The position numbers and the translations under genes are program-made. The notes under the pieces were generated by a model. The model was not told the origin of the DNA. It saw only the letters and a list, made by a program, of their open reading frames with translations, and searched no databases. Positions 36,875 to 45,076 of a stretch of DNA of 64,000 bases are shown one piece after another. Each line of letters begins with the position of its first letter. The stretch's first letter is position 1. The stretch comes from Bacilli bacterium (GTDB taxonomy: Bacteria > Bacillota_I > Bacilli_A > RFN20 > CAG-631): contig CAAEBM010000018.1 in assembly GCA_900754115.1 (NCBI GenBank), positions 1 to 64,000 of the forward strand, written 5' to 3'.

Positions 36875-37789
36875 ATGCGTAATATTATTCAAATCAAGCA
36901 TCTAAGTAAAAGTTTTGGGAATGTAAAAGCAGTTCAAGATTTAAGTTTTTGTGTAAAAGAGGGAGAATTATTTGCTTTTCTTGGCATTAATGGTGCGGGA
37001 AAATCAACTACAATTAATATCATGTGTGGTCAACTTTCAAAAGATGAAGGAACCATTTTTATCAATGAACATGATTTAGACAAAGATATTGATGTTGTCA
37101 AACGCGATCTTGGCGTCGTGTTTCAAACCTCTGTTTTAGATTCTGCACTTTCGGTTTATGATAATCTAGAAAGTCGTGCAGCTTTGTATGGCATTATTGG
37201 GACAGAATTTAAACAAAGACTTGCAAAACTTGCTAAAATTCTTGATTTTGAAAATTTATTAAAGAGAAAAGTTGGTAAATTATCTGGAGGTCAACGTCGA
37301 AAAATTGATATTGCAAGAGCTTTATTTCATCAGCCTAAAATTCTAATTCTTGATGAGCCAACCACTGGACTTGACCCGCAAACTCGTAAAACTCTTTGGA
37401 ATGTCATATCAAGTTTTCGTAAAAATGAAAAAATGACTGTGTTTTTAACCACACATTATATGGAAGAAGCTGCTGAAGCAGATTATGTTGTAATTATTGA
37501 TGAAGGAAAAATAGCTGCAGAAGGAACTCCACTTGAACTAAAAAATATTTATAGTAAAGATTACATCACCCTCTATAACGTTCAAAAAGAGGCAATAAAA
37601 GAACTCAATCTAGAATATGAAAAAATAAAAAACGGATACCGTCTTTCTGTTTCAAATACTAAGATGGCTACTGAACTAATCTTAAATCATCCACAATTAT
37701 TTGTTGATTATGAGATAACAAAAGGAAAAATGGATGATGTTTTTCTTGCAGTCACAGGAAAAACATTAGTAGGAGGCTTAGAAAAATGA
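36875..37789 (+). CDS. ABC transporter ATPase (drug/antibiotic export type)
   Basis: 304 residues. Walker A LGINGAGKSTTINIMCG, signature LSGGQRRKIDIA, Walker B ILILDEPTTGLD, switch FLTTHYMEEA: the DrrA/CcmA-like layout with a ~80-residue C-terminal extension. AGGAGG precedes the ATG. Overlaps the permease by four bases (ATGA). Confidence 0.94.
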   Translation: MRNIIQIKHLSKSFGNVKAVQDLSFCVKEGELFAFLGINGAGKSTTINIMCGQLSKDEGTIFINEHDLDKDIDVVKRDLGVVFQTSVLDSALSVYDNLESRAALYGIIGTEFKQRLAKLAKILDFENLLKRKVGKLSGGQRRKIDIARALFHQPKILILDEPTTGLDPQTRKTLWNVISSFRKNEKMTVFLTTHYMEEAAEADYVVIIDEGKIAAEGTPLELKNIYSKDYITLYNVQKEAIKELNLEYEKIKNGYRLSVSNTKMATELILNHPQLFVDYEITKGKMDDVFLAVTGKTLVGGLEK

Positions 37790-38679
37790 GTACGCTTTTG
37801 AAACTTATCAAAAGAAATATTAAATTATTTTTTAAAGATAAAGGTATGTTTTTTACTTCTTTGATAACTCCAGTTATTTTGCTTGTTCTTTATTTAACTT
37901 TTTTGGGAAACGTATATCGGGATATTTTTACATCTAGTTTACCAGAAGGAATAAACCTATCAGAAAAATTAATTAATGGATTAGTTGGTGGACAAGTTAT
38001 GTCTTCAATTCTTGCCGTTTCTTGTGTAACAATTGCTTTTTGCTCCAATTTTTTAATGGTTCAGGATAAGACGACTAATACAATAAAAGATTTAAAAATA
38101 TCTCCGGTCAAATCTTCAACACTTTCTTTAAGTTATTATATTGCCACCCTTATTTCCACACTCATTATTTGCTTTGCTGCAATGGGAATTTGTCTGATTT
38201 ATATGGCTATTGTCGGTTGGTATCTATCGTTTATGGATGTGCTCTTTTTATTTTTTGATATTATACTTTTAGTTTTATTTGGAACAGCACTCTCTTCAAT
38301 TATTAACTTTTTTTTATCATCTCAAGGACAAATCTCAGCAGTAGGTACAATCATTAGTGCAGGATATGGTTTTATTTGTGGTGCATATATGCCTATCTCC
38401 TCTTTTAGTGCAGGTCTTCAGAAAGTAATCTTATTTTTACCAGGAACTTATGGTACTTCGCTGATTCGAAATCATGCTATGCAAGGTGCTCTTAGTGAAA
38501 TGCAAAATCAGGGCGTTTCAGTAAATGTTATAGAAAAACTAAAGGATTCTTTAGATTGTAATTTATATTTCTTTGGCAATCAAGTAAGCCTATCAACCAT
38601 GTATCTAATTCTTATTGTTACTATTATAGTTTTAATAGGTATTTATATTTTATTAAACAAATTCAAAAAATGTAAATAG
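37786..38679 (+). CDS. ABC-2 type permease
   Basis: 297 residues with about six membrane helices and the ABC-2 pattern (cytoplasmic start KLIKRNIKLFFKDKGMFFTS, a GGQVMSSILAVS region, and GYGFICGAYMPISSF before the last helix). Forms an exporter with the preceding ATPase. Substrate unknown. Followed by a strong terminator. Confidence 0.92.
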   Translation: MSTLLKLIKRNIKLFFKDKGMFFTSLITPVILLVLYLTFLGNVYRDIFTSSLPEGINLSEKLINGLVGGQVMSSILAVSCVTIAFCSNFLMVQDKTTNTIKDLKISPVKSSTLSLSYYIATLISTLIICFAAMGICLIYMAIVGWYLSFMDVLFLFFDIILLVLFGTALSSIINFFLSSQGQISAVGTIISAGYGFICGAYMPISSFSAGLQKVILFLPGTYGTSLIRNHAMQGALSEMQNQGVSVNVIEKLKDSLDCNLYFFGNQVSLSTMYLILIVTIIVLIGIYILLNKFKKCK

Positions 38680-38733
38680 TAATTATTTTTAGTTTAATCG
38701 TATTTATCGGTTTTTTATAATTCTATAAAAAAT

Positions 38734-38766
38734 AAAACAGGTATGATCTCAAATCATTCCTGTTTT
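38734..38766 (+). terminator. Bidirectional terminator between the ABC permease and a convergent small gene
   Basis: A stem of 13 bp with one T-T mismatch (AAAACAGG, ATGAT / ATCAT, CCTGTTTT) and loop CTCAA. T-rich on both exits, and placed between convergent genes. Confidence 0.85.
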
Positions 38767-38807
38767 CATAATTTACCCTTTTCATTAAGAATTCATCATC
38801 ATCTTTT

Positions 38808-39044
38808 TTAGTCTTCTTTTTTAAATACTAACATATAGAAATAATCTGTTCCGCCTTTATTTCCAAATAGACCTGCAATACATCCTGGTTTAACCCAAAT
38901 TGGCATGTTATACATATTTATAAATTCCCATCCGCCTTGTGCTTCATCTTGGATTTTTAAAGCAACAGGAGCTAAAACCTTATCAGCATTGACACCTGAT
39001 TTTCCTTCTAAATGACCTAAAGCAACTGTTTTATATTTAGTCAT
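38808..39044 (-). CDS. Conserved small protein, DUF4177-like
   Basis: 78 residues: YKTVALGHLEGKSGVNADKV, then GGWEFINMYNMP and GTDYFYMLVFKKE. The mixed beta layout with GGWEF resembles the DUF4177 group of small single-domain proteins. Function unknown. GGAGGGG precedes the ATG. It stands alone, convergent with the ABC operon. Confidence 0.7.
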   Translation of the reverse strand: MTKYKTVALGHLEGKSGVNADKVLAPVALKIQDEAQGGWEFINMYNMPIWVKPGCIAGLFGNKGGTDYFYMLVFKKED

Positions 39045-39108
39045 TTTCCTTCCCCTCCTTTCTTTATTTTGTTTTTGTATTCACTTTTGAAAAACAAAAG
39101 TAATACCC

Positions 39109-39603
39109 TTAAGGATAATCTTTCCCACCATTGGGATAATGACATTTCGCCAAACGTCGAATTCCTTTGATTGTTCCTTTCCATACTCCATATTTTTTAA
39201 TTGCTAATGTCATATATTCAGAACAACTTGGTGTAAAACGACAAGATTTTCGCAATTGCAATGGAGCAAATTTTTGATACATTTTGATACTTAATAAAAT
39301 AAATGGTTTTAAAAAGAAAAGCACAATCAATAAAAGCGTAACAATAAAATAAATTGGTTTAAAAAGAAAAGACCAAGAAATAAAACTATAAACTGCTAAT
39401 AAAATGAATATAATGGGACAAAGTAAGCCTAAAAATACTTCTATTCCTTCAATATCCGGTCGTTTTATTTCTTCTTTTTTGGTTTGATTGGCTAAATAAG
39501 AAAGCAAAGCAGCTTTTGCTTCTTCTTCTGTACTTGCTTCACAAGAAAAGTAATAAATTTCTTGATTTTCTTCTTGAATGGTTTCTTTTTGAATTTTATT
39601 CAT
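39109..39603 (-). CDS. yidD: YidD membrane-insertion efficiency factor with N-terminal membrane extension
   Basis: 164 residues. The last ~65 are YidD: MYQKFAPLQLRKSCRFTPSC, SEYMTLAIKKYGVWKG, RLAKCHYPNGGKDYP, with the three family Cys. YidD assists YidC/Sec membrane insertion and is normally a 70-90-residue protein encoded between rnpA and yidC. Here it is 17 kb away and carries about 100 extra N-terminal residues: an acidic soluble part and two hydrophobic helices (about 55-75 and 80-100). It starts with an ATGA overlap on the zinc-ribbon/CFI-box gene. Confidence 0.88.
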   Translation of the reverse strand: MNKIQKETIQEENQEIYYFSCEASTEEEAKAALLSYLANQTKKEEIKRPDIEGIEVFLGLLCPIIFILLAVYSFISWSFLFKPIYFIVTLLLIVLFFLKPFILLSIKMYQKFAPLQLRKSCRFTPSCSEYMTLAIKKYGVWKGTIKGIRRLAKCHYPNGGKDYP

Positions 39604-40360
39604 TTTTTACTCATGAAATCAAAATAAATCGTATCTTGAAATCCCTTTTCTTTTAATTTTTTTACTTTCTTATCTAATCTTTTTTTAATCATTTCATTTA
39701 CTTTTTGATGATTTTTAAATATTTTAATCAATTTAGGACTAAAAAAATAATAAACTCGGATAAATAAACGACCAAAGAAATTTTTCTTTAATTGGAAATC
39801 ACGATAACGCCGTAGCACCCAAACTTGTGGGCAATTATAAGAACCATAAACTAATGTTGCTACATAACAGCCTTCTTTTTTCCTTTTTTTGAAAGATGCT
39901 GATATTTTGATTTATATTTTTCAATTTCTTGAAAATAATAATTTTGAATATCTTGGGGAGCATTTTCAATAGCTTTTAATCCATAACGATGAATGACTTC
40001 ATCTACGTTCATCAGCATATCTCCCTCGACTTGAATATATCCCTTTTTTTGATAAGCAAAATCAAGCCCAGCTGTTTCGCATAAAAAAAGTCCCCATAAA
40101 ACACGATAGTCATTAGGTTTTAGTGATAAAGCTTCTTTAAATTTTTTAGCAGCCTTATCAAAATCATAATCCCAATCTAAAGCTTGTTGTGCTGCAATAA
40201 ATAAAGCATCAAAAGTAGCAATCCCATCAATTTGAACTTGTTGAATTGCTTGTCGAATAATTAATTCACTTCCACAAAATTTACAAGTTGCCTTTTCTTT
40301 TATGGAATCAAGAAGTAAGCCTCCTCCACAATGAGGGCATTTTCCATTTTCAATAGACAT
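39600..40360 (-). pseudogene. Zinc-ribbon / TPR-like / CFI-box protein split by a -1 frameshift at A_AAA_AAG (programmed shift or lesion)
   Basis: From the ATG at 40360 (AAAGGA upstream) the frame has a zinc ribbon (CPHCGGGLL...CKFCGSEL), a helical repeat-like part and stops at 39860. The -1 frame continues directly as EGCYVATLVYGSYNCPQVWV, LRRYRDFQLKKNFFGR and on to 39600. That C-terminal module (CYVAT.VYGSY.CP.VW.LRR.RD) matches the CFI-box type that normally ends such zinc-ribbon proteins, so both halves were one gene. The junction lies at 39875-39881, where codons GGA AAA AAG place the slippery heptamer A_AAA_AAG in the correct phase. Shifted product about 253 residues. Either a programmed -1 frameshift or a one-base homopolymer deletion explains it. 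yidD overlaps the end by ATGA. Confidence 0.72.
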
Positions 40361-40421
40361 TTTTATCCTTTCTTTCATTATTTTTTTTATTTGTCACATA
40401 ATATAGTTGAGTCCAATTTTA

Positions 40422-40444
40422 TTTCGTAAAGTATTTTACTTTAT
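40422..40444. repeat. Left copy of 23-bp inverted repeat flanking the recombinase gene
   Basis: A 23-bp sequence whose exact reverse complement is at 41562-41584. It contains the 17-bp palindrome TAAAGTATTTTACTTTA (7-bp arms, 3-bp centre), like a tyrosine-recombinase core site. It lies 19 bp after the recombinase stop and about 60 bp before the zinc-ribbon gene start. A 15-bp direct repeat (40411-40425 and 41536-41550, one mismatch) also touches it. Confidence 0.85.
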
Positions 40445-40462
40445 TAAAAAATGATGGTTTTA

Positions 40463-41443
40463 TTACTCTTGAAATAGTTTTAATTTATTCATTTGCTGCA
40501 TTTTTAATTCAAAAGAAGAATGAACATAACGATTTAAAGTAATGTTAACATTTGAATGTCCTAATATTTCACTAAGTGATTTGATTTCAAATCCCATTTC
40601 AACACATCGAGTCGCAAACGTGTGTCTTAAACAATGAAAAGAATAGGATGAAGGCAATCCACATTGTGTAATTTGCTTTTTAAATTGATATTGCATTACT
40701 CGTGGTTCCACATATTTATTTTTACAACTTAAAACATAATATTTAGCATCTGTCTGAAAACGACTTAAAATAGTTACAAGAAATTCAGGAAGAGGAATTT
40801 CTCGTATAGAACAATAACTTTTGGGTGATGAAAAAATAATTTTTGTCTGTTTATTCATCGTTTTTTCAAAATTACTGATTCGTTGGATAGTTTGATTAAT
40901 ATATATTTTTTTATCGATTAAATCAATATTTTCCCACTTTAAAGCACACAATTCTCCTATTCGAATACCAGTATATAAAGAAAGTAAAATCCCTAATTTA
41001 TATAGATTTAATTCTTCAAGCAAGTAAGTGACAAGTTTAAATTGTTCTCTTTCTGTTAAAATCATAATCTTTTTTTCTTGAGGCTTTATTTTTAGCAAAC
41101 TTAAACAACAATTCATTGCTATTTGATGATTCTTTGCATATTGTAAAGTCGTTTTTATCAAAATTAAAATATCAGATGCAGTTTTTATGGATAATCCACC
41201 TTTTTTATCCAACCGACCATTTTGAAGTTTTTGATTCATAAAATGATCAATGAGACTGACATTTAATTCGTCTACATAATACTTCCCTAAAAATGGGGAA
41301 ATATGTTGATATATTAAATGCTGATAACGAACATAAGTCGTCTCTTTAACCTTTGTTTTTATAAAATCTAGCCAATTATTCAATAAATTGTGGTAATTCA
41401 TTCGACTTTCTTTTCTTTTTTGCCGATATATTTTTCTTTTCAT
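40463..41443 (-). CDS. Tyrosine recombinase (phage-integrase family)
   Basis: 326 residues. N-terminal SAM-like arm/core-binding domain (LNNWLDFIKTKVKETTYVRY), then the catalytic domain: Arg in LYTGIRIGELCAL (about 175), a Lys in the beta hairpin region, HCLRHTFATRC (HxxR, about 272), LGHSNVNITLNRYVH with the second His and nucleophile Tyr (about 305). All catalytic parts appear present, so the enzyme should be active. AGGAGG precedes the ATG. TTGTCA and a TACATT/TATACA -10 lie upstream inside the repeat-bounded segment. The whole gene with its promoter lies between perfect inverted repeats. Confidence 0.93.
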   Translation of the reverse strand: MKRKIYRQKRKESRMNYHNLLNNWLDFIKTKVKETTYVRYQHLIYQHISPFLGKYYVDELNVSLIDHFMNQKLQNGRLDKKGGLSIKTASDILILIKTTLQYAKNHQIAMNCCLSLLKIKPQEKKIMILTEREQFKLVTYLLEELNLYKLGILLSLYTGIRIGELCALKWENIDLIDKKIYINQTIQRISNFEKTMNKQTKIIFSSPKSYCSIREIPLPEFLVTILSRFQTDAKYYVLSCKNKYVEPRVMQYQFKKQITQCGLPSSYSFHCLRHTFATRCVEMGFEIKSLSEILGHSNVNITLNRYVHSSFELKMQQMNKLKLFQE

Positions 41444-41561
41444 TAAAAATCCTCCTACTTTTTCTTTATTTCCAATAAAATGTATATTTTTTGTGTTTTA
41501 TTGACAAGAAAATAAATATTTGATATTATTATTTTGTCGAATTTTATTTCTTTTAAGTATC

Positions 41562-41584
41562 ATAAAGTAAAATACTTTACGAAA
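41562..41584. repeat. Right copy of the 23-bp inverted repeat
   Basis: Exact reverse complement of 40422-40444 over 23 bp; identity ends at both edges. Located about 120 bp upstream of the recombinase start and just before a terminator hairpin. Confidence 0.85.
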
Positions 41585-41615
41585 AAAAGGGCTTATTTTT
41601 GTAATAAGTCCTTTT
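41585..41615. terminator. Hairpin terminator just outside the right inverted repeat
   Basis: A 13-bp stem with one G-U pair, AAAAGGGCTTATT / AATAAGTCCTTTT, T-rich on both sides. It could end the decayed hipBA transcript (minus strand), or stop transcription of the recombinase if the segment were inverted. Confidence 0.7.
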
Positions 41616-41644
41616 AAATTTTGAAAAAGAAAAATATATAATGT

Positions 41645-41800
41645 TTAAATGTAAAATTGCAAATAATTAAGCTTACACATTATCGGTAAAACTACTAAAT
41701 CATCTGCAAGATATAGTTTTAACATTTTAACCGTTTCAGATAATACACCTGCAAAAATATTTCGCACATATATATAGACTTTTCTATACGTATCAATCAT
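41645..41800 (-). pseudogene. hipA remnant (N-terminal ~50 codons)
   Basis: The ATG at 41800 overlaps the hipB-like reading (ATGATTGA). The frame reads KVYIYVRNIFAGVLSET, then a shortened LYLADD and LVVLPIM, matching in reduced form the HipA N-terminal domain, and stops at 41645. The kinase domain is absent, so the toxin is dead. The preceding gene is a HipB-type regulator, which supports the call. Confidence 0.65.
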
Positions 41801-41998
41801 CCTTATCTAATCTCCCTACTGATACCTGCGCACCGAAAACAGCCAATGCCTGATTGGCTTTATCTAGACGCAAGGTTTTTTGCCTTGTTCCAGTTCACGG
41901 ACAAAGCGAAGACCAAGTCCAGCTCGCATTGCAAACTCTTCTTGTGTAAGTCCTAAAGCTTTTCTATTCTGTTTTACAAACTCGCTAATATTTTTCAT
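41793..41998 (-). pseudogene. hipB-type XRE antitoxin, frameshifted
   Basis: Starts at the ATG at 41998: SEFVKQNRKALGLTQEEFAM, then RAGLGLRFVRELEQGKK, followed by a premature TAG. Adding one A to the run after GGC restores TLRLDKANQALAVFGAQVSV, the standard HipB continuation, to a TGA at 41793. So a one-base deletion in an A run broke an otherwise intact HTH antitoxin of about 68 residues. Promoter and operators upstream are still readable. Confidence 0.8.
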
Positions 41999-42007
41999 AA
42001 TATTATT

Positions 42008-42110
42008 TTATACCCGTTCGGGGTGCATATCAATCGTTTTTATTTGTTTTATACCTAATCGGTGTTATTATTACATTACTTTTAATAAAAACAACCCGTT
42101 AGGGTATAAT
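42008..42110 (-). promoter_or_regulatory. hipBA promoter with three operator-like dyads
   Basis: Three related sites with about 40-bp spacing: ACCCGTTCGGGGT (42012-42024), ACCTAATCGGTGT (42053-42065) and ACCCGTTAGGGT (42094-42105). The first lies in the 17-bp spacer of a promoter read leftwards, TTGATA...TAAAAT, that ends just before the hipB ATG. The arrangement fits HipB autorepression over several operators. Confidence 0.7.
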
Positions 42111-42119
42111 AAATTTTTA

Positions 42120-42375
42120 GAATTTAAAAAAAACTAGCCATTCTTATTTAACACTGTCTGCTTTTTAGCATTTATTGAATTATTATTTACATACACAACT
42201 AGCTATTCAATTATTTCATCGACAATAATAAAAATATATGAGTTGTTAATATCTTTTTTTGAGTTTGCATATAAAAAATTACATCATTTTTTTAAATTCG
42301 ATAAAATATTTTGATAGTCATTTGAACCTCTACCGATTAAAATATTATTTTTTTCACACCTTCGTATTTTTTGCA
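42120..42375. other. Gene relic or non-coding stretch upstream of the hip locus
   Basis: No intact gene. On the minus strand (about 42205-42345) one frame reads ILIGRGSNDYQNILSNLKK, a stop, then NFLYANSKKDINNSYIFIIV and DEIIE. It looks like protein-coding sequence broken by a stop, but no start, ribosome site or family could be assigned. Confidence 0.35.
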
Positions 42376-42406
42376 CAAAAAAGGCCAAGATTTTAAATCT
42401 TAGCCT
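42376..42406 (-). terminator. Terminator of ppdK
   Basis: On the minus strand GGCTAAGATTT...AAATCTTGGCC (one mismatch) is followed by TTTTTTG. It begins 13 nt after the ppdK stop. Confidence 0.85.
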
Positions 42407-42418
42407 AATTATTATCTG

Positions 42419-45043
42419 CTATTTTTTATTTGCTTTTATGGCCGCTTGAGCAGCAGCTAAACGAGCAATTGGAACACGATATGGTGAACAAGAAACGTAG
42501 TCTAATCCAATTGCATTACAGAATTCAATAGAAACTGGATCTCCTCCATGTTCTCCACAGATTCCACAATGTAAATCACTACGAGTAGAACGACCTAATT
42601 CTACTGCCATTTTCATCAATTTTCCAACACCTTTTTGGTCAACATGAGCAAATGGATCGCTTTCAAAAATCTTACGTGAATAGTAATCTTCTAAGAATTT
42701 TCCAGCATCATCACGACTAAAACCAAAAGTCATTTGTGTTAAGTCGTTTGTTCCAAAACTGAAGAATTCTGCTTCTTTAGCAATTTCATCAGCTGTTAAA
42801 GCAGCACGAGGAATTTCAATCATTGTTCCAACTTTATAATCTAATTTATAATTTTGTTCTTCCATAACTTGTTGAGCAGTTTCTACAACTACTTTTTTAA
42901 CATATTGTAGTTCTTTTACTTCTCCAACTAATGGAATCATAATTTCAGGACTAACTTTTAATCCTTCTTTATTGACAATAATTGCTGCTTCAATAACTGC
43001 TCTTGTTTGCATTTCAGCAATTTCTGGATAAGTGACTGCTAAACGGCATCCACGATGTCCAAGCATTGGGTTAAATTCATGTAAACTTTCTACCTTTTCT
43101 TTTAATTTTTCAAAAGTAATTCCCATTTCTTGTGCTAATGCAGCAATTTCTTCGTCTGTATGAGGTAAAAATTCATGTAAAGGTGGATCAAGATAACGAA
43201 TCGTTACTGAGTATCCTTTCATTTCACGATAAATACCGACGAAATCTTGTCTTTGCATTGGAAGAATTTTTGCTAATGCTTTTTTGCGTTCTTCAACGGT
43301 GTCTGAAACAATCATTTCACGCATAGCCATAATTCTATCTGCTTCAAAGAACATATGTTCTGTCCGACAAAGTCCAACTCCTTCGGCACCAAAATTATAA
43401 GCTACTCTAGCATCACGAGGATTGTCAGCATTTGTTCTAATCTTTAATCTTCTATATTTATCAGCCCATGCCATTAAAGTAGCAAAATCACCTGTTACAC
43501 TAGCTTCTACTGTTGGAATTGCTTCACCATAGACATAACCTGTATTTCCATCAATAGAAATCCAGTCTAATTCGTTATATCTTTTTCCTTTTACTGTAAA
43601 GTATTTTTCTTCTTCGTTGACAAGAACTTCACCAGCACCAGAAACACAACAAGTTCCCATTCCACGAGCAACAACTGCTGCATGTGAAGTCATTCCACCA
43701 CGTGCTGTCAAGATACCTTGAGAAGCAATCATTCCTTCGATATCTTCAGGAGAAGTTTCTAAACGTACTAAAACAACTTTTTCTCCTTGAGCATTTAATT
43801 CTTTTGCTCTTTCAGCTGTAAATACAACTTTACCACAAGCAGCTCCTGGAGAAGCATTTAATCCCTTTGTAATTGGAGTCGCTTGTTTTAATGCTTTTTG
43901 ATCAAATCCTGGATGTAATAATGCATCTAAAGATTTTGGTTCAACCATTAAAACTGCTTCTTGTTCTGTGATTAAACCTTCATTCACTAAATCAATAGCA
44001 ATTTTTAAAGCAGCTTGTGCTGTTCTTTTTCCATTTCTGGTTTGCAACATATATAATTTACCTTTTTCAATTGTAAATTCCATATCTTGCATATCTTTAT
44101 AGTGTTTTTCTAATGTTTTTGCAACACGAACAAATTCATCATATAAAGCTTTGTTATCTTCTTTAAGATGAGCAATTGGGAAAGGAGTGCGAATACCAGC
44201 AACGACATCTTCTCCTTGCGCGTTAAACAAATATTCACCAAAGACTTCATTTTCTCCTGTTGCAGGGTTTCTAGAAAAGGCTACTCCAGTTCCTGAATCT
44301 TCTCCCATGTTTCCAAAAACCATGGATTGAACATTTACTGCAGTTCCCCAGTCATATGGAATATTATTTAAACGACGATAGACATTTGCTCTAGGATTAT
44401 CCCAAGATCTAAAAACCGCTTTTACAGCTTCAAATAATTGTGTTTTAGGATCTTGAGGGAAATCTTCCCCTTTAATTTCTTTATAACGTTTTTTAAATTG
44501 ATCTACACAATATTTTAAATCTTCTGCATCTAATTCTGTATCTAATTTTACACCTTTATCTTGCTTTCTTTGATCAAAGATTTTTTCAAAATTTTCTTTT
44601 GAAATTTCCATGACAACATCAGCAAACATTTGAATAAAACGACGATAAGAATCATAAGCAAAGCGTGGATTATTGGTCAAATTTGCCAATCCTTCAACAG
44701 AAACATCATTTAAACCTAAGTTTAAAATTGTATCCATCATACCAGGCATAGATGCTCTAGCACCACTTCTTACAGAGACTAATAATGGGTTATTAATATC
44801 TCCAAATTTTTTTCCACAAATATTTTCTAATTCGTGTAAAGCCGCTTCGATTTGTTCTACAACTTCTTTTGATAAGGTTTTGCCATCTGTATAATATTTT
44901 GTACATGCTTCAGTGGTAACCGTAAATCCTTGAGGAACCGGTAAATTCAAAGATGTCATTTCTGCTAAATTGGCACCTTTTCCCCCTAAAAGTTCACGCA
45001 TGCTGGCATTTCCTTCTTTAAATAAATAAACGTATTTAGCCAT
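42419..45043 (-). CDS. ppdK: Pyruvate, phosphate dikinase
   Basis: 874 residues, the usual length. Domain order: N-terminal ATP-grasp (ELLGGKGANLAEMTSLNLPV, MPGMMDTILNLGLND), central phospho-His domain with GGMTSHAAVVARGMG (catalytic His at about 450), and the C-terminal PEP/pyruvate TIM barrel (GTNDLTQMTFGFSRDD; CGICGEHGGDP). It converts pyruvate, ATP and phosphate reversibly to PEP, AMP and PPi; in fermenters it often works with PPi-based glycolysis. The start is the ATG after GGAGAG at 45043. No PPDK regulatory kinase is adjacent. Confidence 0.97.
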   Translation of the reverse strand: MAKYVYLFKEGNASMRELLGGKGANLAEMTSLNLPVPQGFTVTTEACTKYYTDGKTLSKEVVEQIEAALHELENICGKKFGDINNPLLVSVRSGARASMPGMMDTILNLGLNDVSVEGLANLTNNPRFAYDSYRRFIQMFADVVMEISKENFEKIFDQRKQDKGVKLDTELDAEDLKYCVDQFKKRYKEIKGEDFPQDPKTQLFEAVKAVFRSWDNPRANVYRRLNNIPYDWGTAVNVQSMVFGNMGEDSGTGVAFSRNPATGENEVFGEYLFNAQGEDVVAGIRTPFPIAHLKEDNKALYDEFVRVAKTLEKHYKDMQDMEFTIEKGKLYMLQTRNGKRTAQAALKIAIDLVNEGLITEQEAVLMVEPKSLDALLHPGFDQKALKQATPITKGLNASPGAACGKVVFTAERAKELNAQGEKVVLVRLETSPEDIEGMIASQGILTARGGMTSHAAVVARGMGTCCVSGAGEVLVNEEEKYFTVKGKRYNELDWISIDGNTGYVYGEAIPTVEASVTGDFATLMAWADKYRRLKIRTNADNPRDARVAYNFGAEGVGLCRTEHMFFEADRIMAMREMIVSDTVEERKKALAKILPMQRQDFVGIYREMKGYSVTIRYLDPPLHEFLPHTDEEIAALAQEMGITFEKLKEKVESLHEFNPMLGHRGCRLAVTYPEIAEMQTRAVIEAAIIVNKEGLKVSPEIMIPLVGEVKELQYVKKVVVETAQQVMEEQNYKLDYKVGTMIEIPRAALTADEIAKEAEFFSFGTNDLTQMTFGFSRDDAGKFLEDYYSRKIFESDPFAHVDQKGVGKLMKMAVELGRSTRSDLHCGICGEHGGDPVSIEFCNAIGLDYVSCSPYRVPIARLAAAQAAIKANKK

Positions 45044-45076
45044 GTGCTCTCTCCTTTTTTTATTTTCGAAATAGTT

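Noticed and set aside
39083..39101. ACTTTTG-AAAAA-CAAAAGT hairpin after yidD as a terminator
   Set aside because: The minus-strand exit is not followed by a T run; too weak to call.
41880..42137. 85-codon plus-strand open frame
   Set aside because: Complement of the hipB remnant and its operators; the minus-strand reading gives a recognisable HTH.
44673..44894. Small plus-strand open frames inside ppdK and other housekeeping genes
   Set aside because: Shadows of strongly coding minus-strand genes without ribosome sites.
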